A stretch of DNA of 64,000 bases from Methylocystis echinoides (GTDB lineage: Bacteria; Pseudomonadota; Alphaproteobacteria; Rhizobiales; Beijerinckiaceae). The position numbers and the translations under genes were made by a program. The notes below the pieces were generated by a model. The model worked only from the letters and a program-made list of their open reading frames with translations, had not been told where the DNA came from and searched no databases. Location: the NCBI RefSeq assembly GCF_040687965.1, contig NZ_CP156084.1, forward strand, positions 2,542,501 through 2,606,500, given 5' to 3'. Below, piece by piece: positions 20,865 to 30,122 of the stretch (positions are counted from its first letter, which is position 1; the number at the start of each line of letters is the position of its first letter).

Positions 20865-22178
20865 ATGAAGCCTCAGCTCGTTCCGCCACGTCTGAAGCCT
20901 CTCGGGCCGCGCCGCTCCGCGACCCTCGCGGCGCTCGACGTCGGCACGTCGAAGATCGCCTGCCTGATCGCCCGCGTCACGCCGGCGAGCCAGGCGGCGT
21001 CCGGCGACTGGCGCACGCATCGCATCCGCGTGTTGGGGATCGGCCATCAGCGCTCGCTCGGGGTCAAGAACGGCCTCGTCGTCGACATGGACGAGGCGGA
21101 GCGCGCCATTCGCCAGACGGTCGACGCCGCCGAGCGCATGGCTGGCGTTCAAATTGACCAGGTCATCATCACCGCCTCCGGCGGGCGGCTGGCGTCCGAA
21201 CATTTCACCGCCAAGCGCGCCATTGGCGGCCGCGAAGTGGCGGCGGCCGACATTCATCGCGTGCTCGAGGCGTCCGCCGCGCATCATCTGCATCGGGGCC
21301 GGATCGCCGTGCATTCGCTGCCGACCGGCTTTTCGCTCGACGGCGTCGGCGGCATTCGCGAGCCGAAGGATATGATCGGCGAGGAGCTCGGCGTCGATCT
21401 GCATGTCGCGACCTGCGATCAGGCGGCGGCGCGCAATCTTCTCCTCGCGGTGGAGCGCGGCCATCTCGGCGTCGCGGGCGTGGCTGCGGCGCCTTATGTC
21501 GCCGGCCTTTCGGCGCTCGAGCCCGATGAAGCGGAGATGGGCGTCATCGTCGTCGACATGGGCGCCGGCACGACCTCGCTCGCCGTCTTCTCCCATGGCG
21601 AGATGACGCATCTCGACGCCGTGACTCTCGGCGGCAATCACGTCACCATGGACATCGCCCGCGGCCTCGACGCGCGGCTCGCCGACGCGGAGCGCCTCAA
21701 GACGTTCCATGGCTCCGCCATCTCCTCGACGTCGGACGAGCGCGAAACGGTTTCCTTCGTGCACGTCGGCGAGCACGGCCACCACAAGGCGCATGCGCCA
21801 AAATCCCACCTCGTGCGAATCATCCGCCCGCGCGTTGAAGAGACTTTTGAATTCCTGCGCGATCGCCTGGCGCGGGCCGGCTTTCAATCCAGTCCGAGCC
21901 GCCGCATCGTTTTAACCGGCGGCGCCAGCCAGCTCACCGGCGCGGCGGAATCCGCACGCCGCATTCTCGGCGGCCAGGTCCGCGTCGGACGCCCGATCGG
22001 CGTCGAAGGTCTTCCCGATCCCGCGCGCTCGCCGGCCTTTGCGGCGGCGGCGGGATTGCTCGTCTATCCGCAAGTCGCGGCGCGCGAATATTTCGAGCCC
22101 CACCGTGGCGAGCGGACGGCGACGGGAACGGACGGCTACATGAGGCGAGTGGGTAGATGGTTAAAGGAAAGCTTCTAG
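20865..22178 (+). CDS. ftsA: Cell division protein FtsA (actin-like)
   Basis: FtsA is the actin-family ATPase that tethers FtsZ polymers to the membrane. The 437-residue protein has the phosphate-1 motif ALDVGTSKIACLIA, the SHS2 (1C) subdomain, a phosphate-2 motif VIVVDMGAGTTSLAVF, and RRIVLTGGASQLTGAAESARRIL for adenosine binding. The C-terminal GRWLKESF is the amphipathic membrane-targeting helix. The ATG at 20865 is 4 nt after ftsQ. An ATGGTTAA sequence near its 3' end (22157-22164) may be a regulatory half-site for ftsZ. Confidence 0.96.
   Translation: MKPQLVPPRLKPLGPRRSATLAALDVGTSKIACLIARVTPASQAASGDWRTHRIRVLGIGHQRSLGVKNGLVVDMDEAERAIRQTVDAAERMAGVQIDQVIITASGGRLASEHFTAKRAIGGREVAAADIHRVLEASAAHHLHRGRIAVHSLPTGFSLDGVGGIREPKDMIGEELGVDLHVATCDQAAARNLLLAVERGHLGVAGVAAAPYVAGLSALEPDEAEMGVIVVDMGAGTTSLAVFSHGEMTHLDAVTLGGNHVTMDIARGLDARLADAERLKTFHGSAISSTSDERETVSFVHVGEHGHHKAHAPKSHLVRIIRPRVEETFEFLRDRLARAGFQSSPSRRIVLTGGASQLTGAAESARRILGGQVRVGRPIGVEGLPDPARSPAFAAAAGLLVYPQVAAREYFEPHRGERTATGTDGYMRRVGRWLKESF
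22157..22164 (-). promoter_or_regulatory. Possible CtrA half-site upstream of ftsZ
   Basis: On the minus strand this octamer reads TTAACCAT, which matches the half-site reported for the alphaproteobacterial cell-cycle regulator CtrA. It lies in the last codons of ftsA, about 170 nt upstream of ftsZ. CtrA regulates ftsZ in Caulobacter, so the position makes sense. An 8-nt match alone is weak evidence, and I see no second half-site at the canonical spacing. Confidence 0.3.
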
Positions 22179-22334
22179 AATCGCGCTCCAGTGATTCTTT
22201 CAACTGAGGCGATCCGGCCTGAAACGCCGGGCCTCGCGCGCAAATAACCGAGGACGAAGCGTTCGGCGACGGGGCGTCCAAGGATGGGAACAACCGACGC
22301 CGACGAGCAGTGTACATTCCGAGAGGCCTGGCAA

Positions 22335-24041
22335 ATGACGATTAATCTCAAAGCGCCCGAATTGAGGGAATTGAAGCCCCGCATCATGGTGTGCGGCGTC
22401 GGCGGCGGCGGTTGCAACGCCGTCAACAACATGATCTCGTCGGGCCTCTCCGGCGTGGATTTCCTCGTCGCGAACACCGACGCGCAGGCGCTGGCCTCGT
22501 CGCCGGCCGAGCGCGTCATTCAGATGGGCCTGCAGGTGACCGAAGGTCTCGGCGCCGGGGCCCAGCCGGAGGTCGGCCGCGCCGCCGCCGAGGAGGCGCG
22601 CGAGGAGCTCCGCGAGCAGCTTCAGGGCGCGCATATGTGCTTCGTCACCGCCGGCATGGGCGGCGGCACCGGCACGGGCGCCGCGCCCGTCATCGCCCAG
22701 ATCGCGCGCGAGATGGGCATCCTCACGGTCGGCGTCGTGACCAAGCCGTTCCACTTCGAAGGGCAGCGCCGCCTGCGCATCGCAGAGGCGGGCATCACCG
22801 AACTGCAGAAATGCGTCGACACGCTGATCGTCATCCCGAACCAGAATCTGTTCCGCATCGCCACTGAGAAGACGACCTTTGCGGACGCCTTCGCCATGGC
22901 CGACCAGGTGCTCTATTCGGGCGTCGCCTCCGTCACCGACCTCATGGTGAAGGAGGGGCTCATCAATCTCGACTTCGCCGACGTGCGCTCAATCATGCGC
23001 GGCATGGGCAAGGCGATGATGGGCACGGGCGAAGCGACGGGCGAGCGCCGCGCCAATCTCGCGGCCGAGGCGGCGATCGCCAATCCGCTTCTCGACGAAG
23101 TGTCGATGAAGGGCGCGCGCGGCCTGCTGATCTCCATCACCGGCGGCCACGACCTCACGCTCTATGAAGTCGACGAGGCGGCGAGCCGCATCCGTCAGGA
23201 AGTGGACGAGGACGCCAACATCATCCTGGGCGCGACCTTCGATTCCGCGCTCGAGGGCGTCGTGCGCGTCTCGGTCGTGGCGACCGGCATCGACCTCGCG
23301 GCGATCACCGCCGACGATCCGACCAGCGCGGCGCGCATGGCGGAGGCGGCGGAGCGCATGCGCGCCCAGTTGCAGCAGCAGGCGCGGCCGCAGCCGTCGG
23401 CGATCCCTGTCGTCGAAACCTCGGCGCAGGTCTACGCCATGCCCGAACGCGCGTCCGCTCCGGCCTATCAGGCGGAACTCCGCGAGCCGGCGCCGACCTC
23501 CTATTACGCCGAGCAGCCCGCGGCCGCTCCCGCTCAGATGACGACGAATGGCGTCTATCTGGAGCCGGTGGGCGCGCGCTCGACCTATAGCGAGCCGCGC
23601 ATGCCGGAGCCCGCGCCGCGCATGATGGCCGAGTCGGCGACCGGCTATGTGCCGCCGCCGCCGGAAATGCCGCGCACGCCGCGCATGCCGTCGATCGAGG
23701 ATTTCCCGCAGCCGGTCCAGGATCAGATGCGCCAGCACCGCGGCGAAGCGAGCCATGATCCGCGTCGCAAGTCGATCTTCGAGCGTCTGGCCTCGTTCGG
23801 CGCGAGCCGCCAGGAGGATTCGATGCAGCCCGGCGCCGCGCCGCAGCCGCAGCCGCAAGCGCCGCGCGCCCCGGCGCCGCAGCCCTCGACCGTTTCGGAA
23901 TATGGCAAGCGCCCCGCCGCCGCGCCTCAGCCGTCGCACGCCGCGCTCGATCCGCACGGCCGCCGCGCGCCGGCGCAGCGTCCGGTGGAGGACGACCATC
24001 TCGAAATCCCGGCCTTCCTGCGCCGGCAGTCGAGCCACTAA
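22335..24041 (+). CDS. ftsZ: Cell division GTPase FtsZ
   Basis: FtsZ is the tubulin homologue that forms the Z ring. The 568-residue protein has the GTP-binding [14 protein letters not shown], the tubulin signature GGGTGTG (about residues 108-114), [11 protein letters not shown] in the T7 loop region, and a long low-complexity linker of about 240 residues rich in Pro, Ala, Gln and Met. It ends with the alphaproteobacterial FtsZ tail [10 protein letters not shown], the peptide bound by FtsA. The start at 22335 has GAGAGG 8 nt upstream; an in-frame ATG at 22284 would add an unconserved leader. The 156-nt gap after ftsA leaves room for its own promoter. A terminator follows. Confidence 0.97.
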   Translation: MTINLKAPELRELKPRIMVCGVGGGGCNAVNNMISSGLSGVDFLVANTDAQALASSPAERVIQMGLQVTEGLGAGAQPEVGRAAAEEAREELREQLQGAHMCFVTAGMGGGTGTGAAPVIAQIAREMGILTVGVVTKPFHFEGQRRLRIAEAGITELQKCVDTLIVIPNQNLFRIATEKTTFADAFAMADQVLYSGVASVTDLMVKEGLINLDFADVRSIMRGMGKAMMGTGEATGERRANLAAEAAIANPLLDEVSMKGARGLLISITGGHDLTLYEVDEAASRIRQEVDEDANIILGATFDSALEGVVRVSVVATGIDLAAITADDPTSAARMAEAAERMRAQLQQQARPQPSAIPVVETSAQVYAMPERASAPAYQAELREPAPTSYYAEQPAAAPAQMTTNGVYLEPVGARSTYSEPRMPEPAPRMMAESATGYVPPPPEMPRTPRMPSIEDFPQPVQDQMRQHRGEASHDPRRKSIFERLASFGASRQEDSMQPGAAPQPQPQAPRAPAPQPSTVSEYGKRPAAAPQPSHAALDPHGRRAPAQRPVEDDHLEIPAFLRRQSSH

Positions 24042-24066
24042 CGCGCCGGGCTCCGGCCCCTCGTCG

Positions 24067-24097
24067 AAGGCCCGCCTTTGCGCGGGCCTTTGTTTTT
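24067..24097 (+). terminator. Rho-independent terminator after ftsZ
   Basis: AAGGCCCGC (24067-24075) pairs with GCGGGCCTT (24082-24090) to form a perfect 9-bp stem with a 6-nt loop, followed by TGTTTTT. It lies 26 nt after the ftsZ stop and closes the dcw transcript before lpxC. Confidence 0.85.
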
Positions 24098-24232
24098 GGC
24101 CCCGTTGGGCCGGTTGTCACAAACTGTAAAAAAGCGTTACTGGAGCCCGGCGGTCGGATTGGGCTAATCTCGACCGTAGACAAGCGGACCGTCGGCCCGG
24201 CCTCACGCGGGAGGATTTCTCTCATTCGCCCG

Positions 24233-25147
24233 ATGTCTCGACCCTCAGCGGTTCCATGCCGCCCCGCATATGCGGCGCAGACCACGCTCGCTCGCCCGGC
24301 GACGCTTGCTGGCCGGGGCGTTCATAGCGATCGCCCGTCGCGTGTGACGCTTCTCCCCGCGGCCGCCGGTTCCGGGATCGTGTTTGGCGTCGACGGCGTC
24401 GAGCTGCACGCCGACTGGCGCGGGGTCGACGCGACCCAAATGCGCATGCGCCTGTCGTCCGGCCAGGCGAGCGTCTCGACCGTCGAACATCTTCTGGCCG
24501 CGCTTGCGGGTCTTGGCGTCGACAACGCCTTCGTCCTCGTCGAGGGCGAGGAAATCCCCGCGATGGACGGATCGGCGCAGGCCTTCGCCGAGTCGATCGA
24601 CGAGGCGGGCGTCGTCGCGCTTGCCGCCCCGCGGACCTCGCTGCGCGTCGTCGAGCCCGTAAGGGTCTCGCAGGGCGCCGGCTGGGCGGAGCTGGCTCCG
24701 GCCGCGCACGGCCTCACTCTCGATGTCGAAATCGCCTTCGAGAGACCGATCGGCCGGCAACGCCGCAGGTTGGCGCTGACGCCCGAGACATTTCGTGTGG
24801 AATTGGCGCGCGCCCGCAGCTTCGGCTTCCTGCGCGACGCGGAGCGTCTCTGGCGCGCGGGGCTCGCCCTCGGCGCCACTTTGGAAAATACCGTGGTGCT
24901 CGACGGCGAGATCGTCCTGAACCCCCAAGGCCTGCGCTACGCCGACGAATGCCTGCGCCATAAGATGCTCGACGTGGTGGGGGACCTTGCCCTTGCCGGC
25001 GCGCCGATCGTCGGCGCTTTCCGCTCCTTCAGGGGTGGGCACGGGCTCAATCTGGCGCTGCTCGAGGCGGCGATGCAGGCAGGGGCGCTCGTGCGGGAGG
25101 CGGCGACGGCGACGGGCGAGCCCCCCATGCTTCGGCCCTCGCCATAA
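24233..25147 (+). CDS. lpxC: UDP-3-O-acyl-N-acetylglucosamine deacetylase LpxC
   Basis: LpxC catalyses the committed zinc-dependent step of lipid A synthesis. The 304-residue product shows the expected zinc ligands His86 (in STVEHLLAAL), His243 and Asp247 (in HKMLDVVGDLAL), and the catalytic His270 (in FRGGHGLNLAL). It also has GRGVHSDRP and the MDGSAQAF substrate loop. The ATG at 24233 is used; a GGAGGA at about 24210 is rather far upstream (17 nt), so the real start may differ by a few codons. It has its own upstream region after the ftsZ terminator. Confidence 0.95.
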   Translation: MSRPSAVPCRPAYAAQTTLARPATLAGRGVHSDRPSRVTLLPAAAGSGIVFGVDGVELHADWRGVDATQMRMRLSSGQASVSTVEHLLAALAGLGVDNAFVLVEGEEIPAMDGSAQAFAESIDEAGVVALAAPRTSLRVVEPVRVSQGAGWAELAPAAHGLTLDVEIAFERPIGRQRRRLALTPETFRVELARARSFGFLRDAERLWRAGLALGATLENTVVLDGEIVLNPQGLRYADECLRHKMLDVVGDLALAGAPIVGAFRSFRGGHGLNLALLEAAMQAGALVREAATATGEPPMLRPSP

Positions 25148-25171
25148 TCTCGCCAGAAGAAAAGCCTTCCC

Positions 25172-25179
25172 TTAACCAT
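25172..25179 (+). promoter_or_regulatory. Possible CtrA half-site upstream of bamD
   Basis: TTAACCAT occurs here, 137 nt before the bamD start, in the lpxC-bamD gap. It is the second occurrence of this octamer noticed near the cell-division/envelope region. Function is inferred only from the match. Confidence 0.25.
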
Positions 25180-25315
25180 CATTGTCCGTCGCCGCGCGCC
25201 GCCAGCGCCGCGACGACGCGGGCCGTCCCGGCGCCGCGAGTGGCGGGGCTTGGCGGATTAGGCTAGAACGCGCCCGGCAGCGTTAAGCTGCTCCCGGCCG
25301 CAAGGGGCTCTCGAT

Positions 25316-26203
25316 ATGTCGTTTTTTGTTTCCGTCCGTTCGTCCGCTTGGCTCGCCGCGGCCGCCGCGCTCGCGTTCTCCGCCGCGCCTGCCCGCGCCG
25401 ACATCATGGACTCGCTCACCAGCGGCTTCGGCCTCTTCGGCGGCGGCGAAAAATACAAGATGGAGGTCACGCCCGACATCCCGGCGGACACCCTCTACAA
25501 TCAGGGCCTGGCCAAGCTGAAGTCGAAGGATTACGAGGCCGCGGCGAAGAAGTTTTCGGAGCTCGAAAAGAGCTATCCCTCGTCGGAATGGGCGCGCAAG
25601 GGCCTGCTCATGACTCTCCACGCGCAGTTCGAAAAGCCCGCTTACGACGATGCGGTGCAGTCGGCGCAGCGCTACATCGGCCTTTATCCGAACTCGGCGG
25701 ACACGCCCTACGTCTATTACATCGCCGGCATGTCCTATTATAATCAGGTGCCGGACGTGATGCGCGATCAGTCTTCGGCGGAGAAGGCGCTGCAGATTTT
25801 CAACGAGCTCATTACGAAATATCCAAAGTCGGAATATGTCGCCGACGCGCGTTACAAGATGGGCGTCGCCCGCGACCAGCTCGCCGCCAAGGAAATGCAG
25901 GTCGGGCGGTTCTATTTGAACCGCAAGAATTACCCCGCCGCCATCAACCGATTCCACGACGTGCTCGGCAAATATCAGACGACCCGCCACACGGAAGAGG
26001 CGCTTTATCGCCTTACCGAAGCCTATCTCGCCATGGGCGTCACCAATGAGGCGCAGACGGCCGCCGCCATTCTGGGGCACAATTACCCGGATTCGCAGTG
26101 GTACAAGGACGCCGTCGCGCTGTTGAAGACCGACGGGCTGGCCCCCCACGAATATACCGACAGCTGGCTCTCCAAGATCGGCAAGACGCTGCACGCCATC
26201 TAA
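25316..26203 (+). CDS. bamD: Outer-membrane assembly factor BamD (ComL), without lipobox cysteine
   Basis: BamD is the essential TPR partner of BamA in outer-membrane protein insertion. The 295-residue protein has a signal peptide (about residues 1-26, ending AAPARA-D) and the BamD TPR region, including YNQGLAKLKSKDYEAAAKKFSELEKSYPSSEWA, the YYIAGMSYYNQV block, and KAMQIF-like and YVADARYKM repeats. In most bacteria BamD is a lipoprotein with an LxxC box. Here no cysteine occurs anywhere in the sequence, so the mature protein looks soluble or held only by protein contacts. The start codon follows lpxC at the usual genomic position. It overlaps the convergent hydrolase by 4 nt. Confidence 0.9.
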   Translation: MSFFVSVRSSAWLAAAAALAFSAAPARADIMDSLTSGFGLFGGGEKYKMEVTPDIPADTLYNQGLAKLKSKDYEAAAKKFSELEKSYPSSEWARKGLLMTLHAQFEKPAYDDAVQSAQRYIGLYPNSADTPYVYYIAGMSYYNQVPDVMRDQSSAEKALQIFNELITKYPKSEYVADARYKMGVARDQLAAKEMQVGRFYLNRKNYPAAINRFHDVLGKYQTTRHTEEALYRLTEAYLAMGVTNEAQTAAAILGHNYPDSQWYKDAVALLKTDGLAPHEYTDSWLSKIGKTLHAI

Positions 26204-27087
26204 GCCATATGCGTCCGCATGAAGCGGCCGGCCTGCGCCAGCGCGCGCCGGCCGTCGGCAAGCCCCGCGTTCCAGAGCGGCCACGCGTGGATCATATGCG
26301 GCCAGATTTCGAGCGTCGCCGCCACATCGGCTGCGCCCGCCGCCGCCGCGAAACGCGTTGAGTCGGAGAGAAGGGTCTCGTCCGATCCCACCTGGATGAG
26401 CACGGGCGGCAGACCCTTGAGGTCTGCGTTGAGCGGCGAGAGCCGCGGGTCTCTCCGATCCACGCCCGCGGGAACGTAGGCGCTCGCAAGCTCCTCGAGA
26501 TAGGGCTTGTGGATCAACGGATCGACGGCGTCTTTGGTCGCGAGCGTCTCGCCCGACATGGTCAAATCCGTCCAGGGCGACGAAAGCCACAGGCAGGCGG
26601 GCGTCGCTTCGCCCAGATCGCACAGCCGCATCGAGAGCGCCAGAGAAAGCCCGCCGCCCGCGCTGTCGCCGCCGACCACGATTTTCGTCGCCGGAATCCC
26701 CTGCGCCTGCAGGAAGCGCCAGGCTGCGAAGGCGTCGTCATAGGCGGCGGGGAAGGGGTGCTCCGGCGCCAGCCGATAGGCGACCGCGAGCGTCCGCACG
26801 CCGGCGGCGCGGCCCGCCTCGGTGACCATGCGCCGGTGGCTCACGATCGAGCCCGAGCAATAGCCGCCGCCGTGAAAGAACAGCAGAACGCGGGACGGGT
26901 CGGCGCCCGGCGCGCGCGACCACTCGGCCGCAAGCCCGCCGATGCTGACGGGCGTCAACGAAATATCCGGCGCGACCGCCCAGTGGGCGCCGACTTCCTC
27001 GATCCGCGCGCGCCGCTCCGCCCAGCCGACAGGCCGGGGCTTGCTGGAGAGCAAGGCGCGAATTCCGTTGATTTCGTCATCGGCCAT
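26200..27087 (-). CDS. Alpha/beta hydrolase of the hormone-sensitive lipase (HSL, family IV) type
   Basis: This is a carboxylesterase-like enzyme. The 295-residue product has the family IV oxyanion motif HGGG at 72-75, the nucleophile elbow GDSAGG with Ser142, the acid Asp236 in GSDETLLSD and the catalytic His267 in PHMIHAW, so the triad is complete. The start at 27087 (MADDEINGIRALL) has an AGGAGG 6 nt upstream on the minus strand; the frame is open beyond it without support. No signal peptide, so it is cytoplasmic. It lies opposite to and between bamD and recN, which are usually neighbours. The substrate (short-chain acyl esters in the family) cannot be read from sequence. Confidence 0.92.
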   Translation of the reverse strand: MADDEINGIRALLSSKPRPVGWAERRARIEEVGAHWAVAPDISLTPVSIGGLAAEWSRAPGADPSRVLLFFHGGGYCSGSIVSHRRMVTEAGRAAGVRTLAVAYRLAPEHPFPAAYDDAFAAWRFLQAQGIPATKIVVGGDSAGGGLSLALSMRLCDLGEATPACLWLSSPWTDLTMSGETLATKDAVDPLIHKPYLEELASAYVPAGVDRRDPRLSPLNADLKGLPPVLIQVGSDETLLSDSTRFAAAAGAADVAATLEIWPHMIHAWPLWNAGLADGRRALAQAGRFMRTHMA

Positions 27088-27184
27088 GCCAACCTCCTGG
27101 AAAACGGCGAATCGTCTTTCCGTCCACAGAATTATGAGCGCCGCGCCGCCCCCCGCGCGCGCCAAGCGACTAGAGTTAAGCGTC

Positions 27185-28870
27185 ATGCTGGTCCGTCTGT
27201 CCATCCGCGACATCGTGCTGATCGACGCGCTCGATCTCGACTTCGGGCCGGGGCTGACGACGCTCACCGGCGAGACGGGCGCGGGCAAGTCGATCCTGCT
27301 CGACGCTTTCGTCCTGGCGCTCGGCGGGCGCGGCGACGCCTCGCTCGTGCGCGCCGGCTGCGAACAGGGGCAGGTGACGGCGGTCTTCGACCTGCCGGCC
27401 GATCATCCGGCGCATCTCGCCGCGCGCGAATTCGGACTCGCCAGCGACGACGAGATGGTGCTGCGCCGGGTGCAGGCGGCCGACGGGCGCACCCGCGCCT
27501 TCGTCAACGATCAACCGGCGACGGCGCAGGCGCTGCGCGCCATTGGCCGCGAACTCGTCGAGATCCATTGCCAGCACGACGACCGCGCCCTGGTCGATCC
27601 GAGCGCCCATCGCGCGCTCGTCGACGCGCATGGCGGCCTCGCCGCGCAAGCGAACGACGTGCGCGCCAAATATGCCGCCTGGCAGGCGGCGCGCCGCGCC
27701 CTCGCCGAGGAGGAGGCGCGCATCGCCAAGGCGCGCGCCGACGCCGATTATCTGCGCCACGCCCACGACGAGCTGACCAAACTCGCGCCCGAGGCGGGCG
27801 AGGAGGAGGCGTTGGCGGAGCGCCGCTTGTTCATGCAACGCGCCGAGAAGGTTGCGACCGACATCCGCGACGCGCTGGCGGCTTTCGCCGACGAGCGCGC
27901 GCCCGCCGCCGAGATCGCTCATGCCGCGCGGCGGCTGGAGCGGCGCGTGACGCAGGCGTCCAATCTTCTGGAGCCGCCGGCGCGCGCCCTGTCACAGGCG
28001 GTCGACGCGCTCGGCCTCGCCGAGCAGGCGCTGGAGCAGGCGCTTGCCGAAACGCGCTTCGACCCGGCGGAGCTGGAGCGCGTCGAGGAGCGGCTGTTCG
28101 CGCTGCGCGGCGCCGCGCGCAAATATCAGGTGGGCGTGCCGGAGTTGCCAAGGCTCGCTCAGAAATTCGCTGACGACATCGCCGCGCTCGACGCTTCGGA
28201 GGCGCGGCGCGTTCAGCTCGGCAAGGCCCTCGATGCGGCCAAGGCCGCTTATGACGACGCCGCGCGCGCGCTTTCCGCCGCGCGCCACAAGGCGGCCAAG
28301 AAGCTCGACGCCTTGGTCGACGGCGAACTCAAGCCCTTGAAGCTCGAAGGAGCGCATTTTGCCACGCAGGTGACGAGCGATCCCGAAAGCGCGGGGCCGG
28401 AGGGGATCGACCGCGTCGAATTCTGGGTGCAGACCAATCCGGGCTCACGCCCGGGGCCGCTGACCAAGGTCGCCTCGGGCGGCGAACTCGCGCGCTTCAT
28501 GCTGGCCCTGAAGGTCGTTCTCGCGGACCGCGGCTCGGCGCCCACCCTTGTCTTCGACGAAATCGACACGGGCGTCGGCGGCGCGGTCGCGGACGCCATC
28601 GGCCAGCGCCTCGCGCGGCTCGCCGGCCGCGCGCAAGTGCTGGCGGTGACGCATGCGCCGCAAGTCGCCGCGCGCGCCAGCCGGCACTTGCGCATCAGCA
28701 AGGGGGCGGCGACCAAAGGCAAGGAGAAGCGCGTCGCGACGCGCGTCGCCGTTCTCGCCGAGGGCGAGCGGCGCGAGGAGATCGCCCGGATGCTGTCGGG
28801 CGCGGCGATCACCGACGAGGCCCGCGCGGCGGCGATGCGGTTGCTGGAGCCCTCATCCGACCTGCGCTGA
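27185..28870 (+). CDS. recN: DNA repair protein RecN
   Basis: RecN is an SMC-like ATPase for double-strand-break repair. The 561-residue protein has Walker A in LTGETGAGKSILLDA near its N-terminus, long coiled-coil arms (about residues 150-370), and a C-terminal head with the ABC signature KVASGGELARFMLALK and Walker B LVFDEIDTGVGG, followed by the H-loop AVTHAPQVAA. The ATG at 27185 fits the conserved start (MLVRLSIRDIVLIDALDL). Length is normal. The convergent nth gene ends 12 nt downstream. In LexA-regulated species recN is SOS-induced, but I did not identify a LexA box here. Confidence 0.96.
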   Translation: MLVRLSIRDIVLIDALDLDFGPGLTTLTGETGAGKSILLDAFVLALGGRGDASLVRAGCEQGQVTAVFDLPADHPAHLAAREFGLASDDEMVLRRVQAADGRTRAFVNDQPATAQALRAIGRELVEIHCQHDDRALVDPSAHRALVDAHGGLAAQANDVRAKYAAWQAARRALAEEEARIAKARADADYLRHAHDELTKLAPEAGEEEALAERRLFMQRAEKVATDIRDALAAFADERAPAAEIAHAARRLERRVTQASNLLEPPARALSQAVDALGLAEQALEQALAETRFDPAELERVEERLFALRGAARKYQVGVPELPRLAQKFADDIAALDASEARRVQLGKALDAAKAAYDDAARALSAARHKAAKKLDALVDGELKPLKLEGAHFATQVTSDPESAGPEGIDRVEFWVQTNPGSRPGPLTKVASGGELARFMLALKVVLADRGSAPTLVFDEIDTGVGGAVADAIGQRLARLAGRAQVLAVTHAPQVAARASRHLRISKGAATKGKEKRVATRVAVLAEGERREEIARMLSGAAITDEARAAAMRLLEPSSDLR

Positions 28871-28882
28871 GGCGAAATGGCG

Positions 28883-29581
28883 CTACGCCGTCTTCTGCTT
28901 GAACTTGCACAGATCGAACAGAAGACACCGCGCGCATTCGGGCTTTCTCGCCTTGCACACGTAGCGGCCGTGCAAAATAAGCCAGTGGTGCGCGTGCAAT
29001 AAATATTTCTCCGGCACAACCGCCTCGAGGCCGGCTTCGACCGCCTCCGGCGTCGCGCCCTTGGCGATCGGCAGGCGGTTGGACACGCGGAAGATGTGCG
29101 TGTCGACGGCGATGGTCGGCTGATGGAAGGCGATGTTGAGCACGACATTCGCCGTCTTGCGGCCGACGCCGGGCAGGGCGGTGAGCTCGTCCCGCGTCTG
29201 CGGCACCTTTCCGCCGTGCCGTTCGATCAGCATGTGCGAGAGCGCCACGACATTCTTCGCCTTGTTTCGGAAAAGGCCGATGGTCTTGATCGCCTCGCGC
29301 ACCCGCTCCTCGCCGAGCGCGACCATCTTCTCGGGCGTGTCGGCCAGGGCGAAGAGCGCCGGCGTCGCCTTGTTCACCCCGGCGTCCGTCGCCTGTGCGG
29401 AAAGCACGACGGCGACGAGCAGCGTGAACGGGTTCGTGTAGCGAAGTTCGCCCTTGGGCTCCGGATTGGCCTCCGCGAGACGGGCGAAGATCGCCGCGAT
29501 TCGCGCCGCCTCCGCGGCCGGCAAAGCACGCTTGCGCCCCCTTGCCGGGCTCTTTGAGCCTGCGCTGTTCCTTCCTGTCAT
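28883..29581 (-). CDS. nth: Endonuclease III (DNA glycosylase/AP lyase)
   Basis: Nth removes oxidised pyrimidines and cuts the AP site. The 232-residue protein has the helix-hairpin-helix LPGVGRKTANVVLN with catalytic Lys142, catalytic Asp160 in VDTHIFRVSNR, and a complete iron-sulfur loop Cys209-x6-Cys216-x2-Cys219-x5-Cys225. The N-terminus has an extra basic stretch of about 20 residues. It is divergent from the DUF2244 gene and convergent with recN. Confidence 0.96.
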   Translation of the reverse strand: MTGRNSAGSKSPARGRKRALPAAEAARIAAIFARLAEANPEPKGELRYTNPFTLLVAVVLSAQATDAGVNKATPALFALADTPEKMVALGEERVREAIKTIGLFRNKAKNVVALSHMLIERHGGKVPQTRDELTALPGVGRKTANVVLNIAFHQPTIAVDTHIFRVSNRLPIAKGATPEAVEAGLEAVVPEKYLLHAHHWLILHGRYVCKARKPECARCLLFDLCKFKQKTA

Positions 29582-29630
29582 CGCCGCGTTATATCTTTAC
29601 GTCTGGAGGGGCGAAAGACGCCGTTCATCC

Positions 29631-30122
29631 ATGCTGGACCCTTTTGACGAACCGATCTTTCAAACGCGCCTGACGCCGCACCGCTCATTGACGCCCCGCG
29701 GCTTCTACCTGCTGATCGCGGTCTTTTGCGTCGCGCAAGGCGCCTTCGCCGTGCCCTTTCTGGTCATGGGGGCGTGGCCGGTCGCGGGCTTCATGGGCCT
29801 CGACGCGCTCGCGCTGTTCATCGCCTTCCGCGTGAATTTCCGCGACGCCCGCGCCTATGAGACGCTCGACGTCACGCCGCTCGAACTCGTCTTCGCGAAG
29901 GTCGGCGCCGGCGGGCGGCGCCGCGAGTGGCGATTCAACCCTTCCTGGGTGCGGCTCGAACAGAAAGTGCACGAGGAATTCGGCATGCAAAGCCTCGTGC
30001 TGGTCTTTCGCGGCGAAGCGGTCGAGGTGGGCAGTTTTCTCGGGCCCGACCAAAAGGCGGAACTTGCCGAAAACCTGTCGCGCGCGCTTGCCGCCGCGCG
30101 GCTCGGTCCGCGGTTCAGCTAG
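29631..30122 (+). CDS. DUF2244 family membrane protein
   Basis: The 163-residue product begins MLDPFDEPIFQTRLTPHRSLTPRGF, the typical opening of alphaproteobacterial DUF2244 proteins. It has two adjacent transmembrane helices (about residues 27-72) and a soluble C-terminal domain with ETLDVTPLELVF and RREWRFNPSWVRLE. The family's function is unknown; it is often found near DNA-repair and respiratory genes, as here near nth. The start at 29631 matches the family; the frame opens further upstream without conservation. The last 8 nt overlap the convergent DedA gene. Confidence 0.88.
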   Translation: MLDPFDEPIFQTRLTPHRSLTPRGFYLLIAVFCVAQGAFAVPFLVMGAWPVAGFMGLDALALFIAFRVNFRDARAYETLDVTPLELVFAKVGAGGRRREWRFNPSWVRLEQKVHEEFGMQSLVLVFRGEAVEVGSFLGPDQKAELAENLSRALAAARLGPRFS

